Below, piece after piece: positions 63,585-64,000 of a stretch of DNA of 64,000 bases (the first letter of the stretch is position 1; each line of letters begins with the position of its first letter). The notes below the pieces were generated by a model that saw only the letters and a list, made by a program, of their open reading frames with translations, had not been told where the DNA came from and did not search any database. Source of the stretch: Mycobacterium sp. ITM-2016-00318 (GTDB taxonomy: Bacteria; Actinomycetota; Actinomycetes; Mycobacteriales; Mycobacteriaceae); NCBI RefSeq assembly GCF_002968285.2, contig NZ_CP134400.1, positions 1,054,001 to 1,118,000 of the forward strand, given 5' to 3'. A program made the translations under genes and the position numbers.

Positions 63585-64000
63585 CTACTTCATCGTGGGG
63601 ATGACGAACTCGGCACCATCCTTGATGCCCGACGGCCACCGCTCGGTGATCGTCTTGACCTTGGTGTAGAAGATGACCGACGCGGGCCCGTGCTGGTTGA
63701 GGTCGCCGAAGCCGGACCGCTTCCAGCCGCCGAACGTGTGGTAGGCGACCGGCACCGGGATCGGCACGTTGACGCCGACCATGCCGACCTGCACCCGGGA
63801 CACGAAGTCACGCGCGGCATCGCCGTCGCGGGTGAAGATCGCGACGCCGTTGCCGTATTCATGCTCGGTGGGCAGTCGGAGAGCCTCTTCGTAGTCGTGG
63901 GCGCGCACGATGCACAGCACAGGCCCGAAGATCTCATCGGTGTAGATCGACATGTCGGTGGTGACGTGGTCGAACAGCGTGGGTCCGATGAAGTAACCCT
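63585..64000 (-). CDS. mmsA: Methylmalonate-semialdehyde dehydrogenase, C-terminal part
   Basis: Cut by the window end; about 138 C-terminal residues are visible, from YFIGPTLFDHVTTDM to DGAEFVIPTMK. IYTDEIFGPVLCIVRAHDYEEAL and VPIPVPVAYHTFGGWKRSGFGDLNQHG are signatures of the CoA-acylating MmsA subgroup of aldehyde dehydrogenases. The catalytic Cys lies outside. It converts methylmalonate semialdehyde to propionyl-CoA. First gene of the valine operon. Confidence 0.95.
   Translation of the reverse strand, partial: GYFIGPTLFDHVTTDMSIYTDEIFGPVLCIVRAHDYEEALRLPTEHEYGNGVAIFTRDGDAARDFVSRVQVGMVGVNVPIPVPVAYHTFGGWKRSGFGDLNQHGPASVIFYTKVKTITERWPSGIKDGAEFVIPTMK

Overview
The window is high-GC actinobacterial DNA from a mycobacterium, most like an environmental, rapidly growing Mycolicibacterium. 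The backbone follows the order I recall for M. tuberculosis Rv0698 to Rv0753: end of the mycofactocin locus, S10 ribosomal operon, arylsulfatase and formylglycine-generating enzyme, spc ribosomal operon, sppA, a methyltransferase array, secY-adk-map, sigL-rslA, a MarR regulator, and the valine-catabolism genes mmsB-fadE9-mmsA. This is recognised from protein sequence and gene order only; no database search was run.

Layout. 1-1765: end of mftF, then mftG. 1661-7631: accessory genes (MFS exporter with a divergent TetR regulator, cytochrome P450, carboxylesterase, hotdog-fold protein) with three clear palindromic operators. 7722-13641: S10 operon with promoter, leader and terminator. 13817-23253: secreted acidic-tailed protein, zwf, arylsulfatase, lipoprotein, FGE, an AbiEi-like protein and a DapB-like dehydrogenase. 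23344-27803: spc operon. 27819-33369: cell-wall amidase, membrane proteins, an Fe-S-type regulator, an F420-type oxidoreductase and sppA. 33479-44868: accessory island holding an AraC regulator, a frameshifted methyltransferase, a stress-type membrane protein, a ten-gene gas-vesicle operon, csbD, two small paralogous membrane proteins, and a patatin/acyltransferase pair. 44891-47788: three paralogous methyltransferases plus the collapsed remnant of a fourth. 48050-50722: secY-adk-map. 50759-57188: sigL-rslA followed by a four-gene biosynthetic operon and a MarR regulator. 57194-64000: hemerythrin-like protein, two-component system, HAD hydrolase, a twice-frameshifted secreted-protein gene, and the mmsB/fadE9/mmsA operon, cut by the window edge.

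Two systems deserve most attention. First, a ThDP enzyme, a START-like protein, a KAS III-like acyltransferase and a PLP aminotransferase form a tight operon directly after rslA. It is preceded by TGAACC-N16-CGTGTC, which matches the SigL-type promoter in front of sigL itself (TGAACC-N16-CGTAAT). The KAS III-like protein keeps Cys and one Asn but has Asn where the catalytic His should be. This looks like an uncharacterised small-molecule pathway controlled by SigL/RslA. Second, a compact gas-vesicle operon lacking gvpN and gvpC is led by an extremely acidic and an extremely basic tailed protein, with a SigF-like promoter (GGTT-N16-GGGTA) upstream. Two more SigF-like promoters lie in the same island, which suggests a stationary-phase or envelope-stress module.
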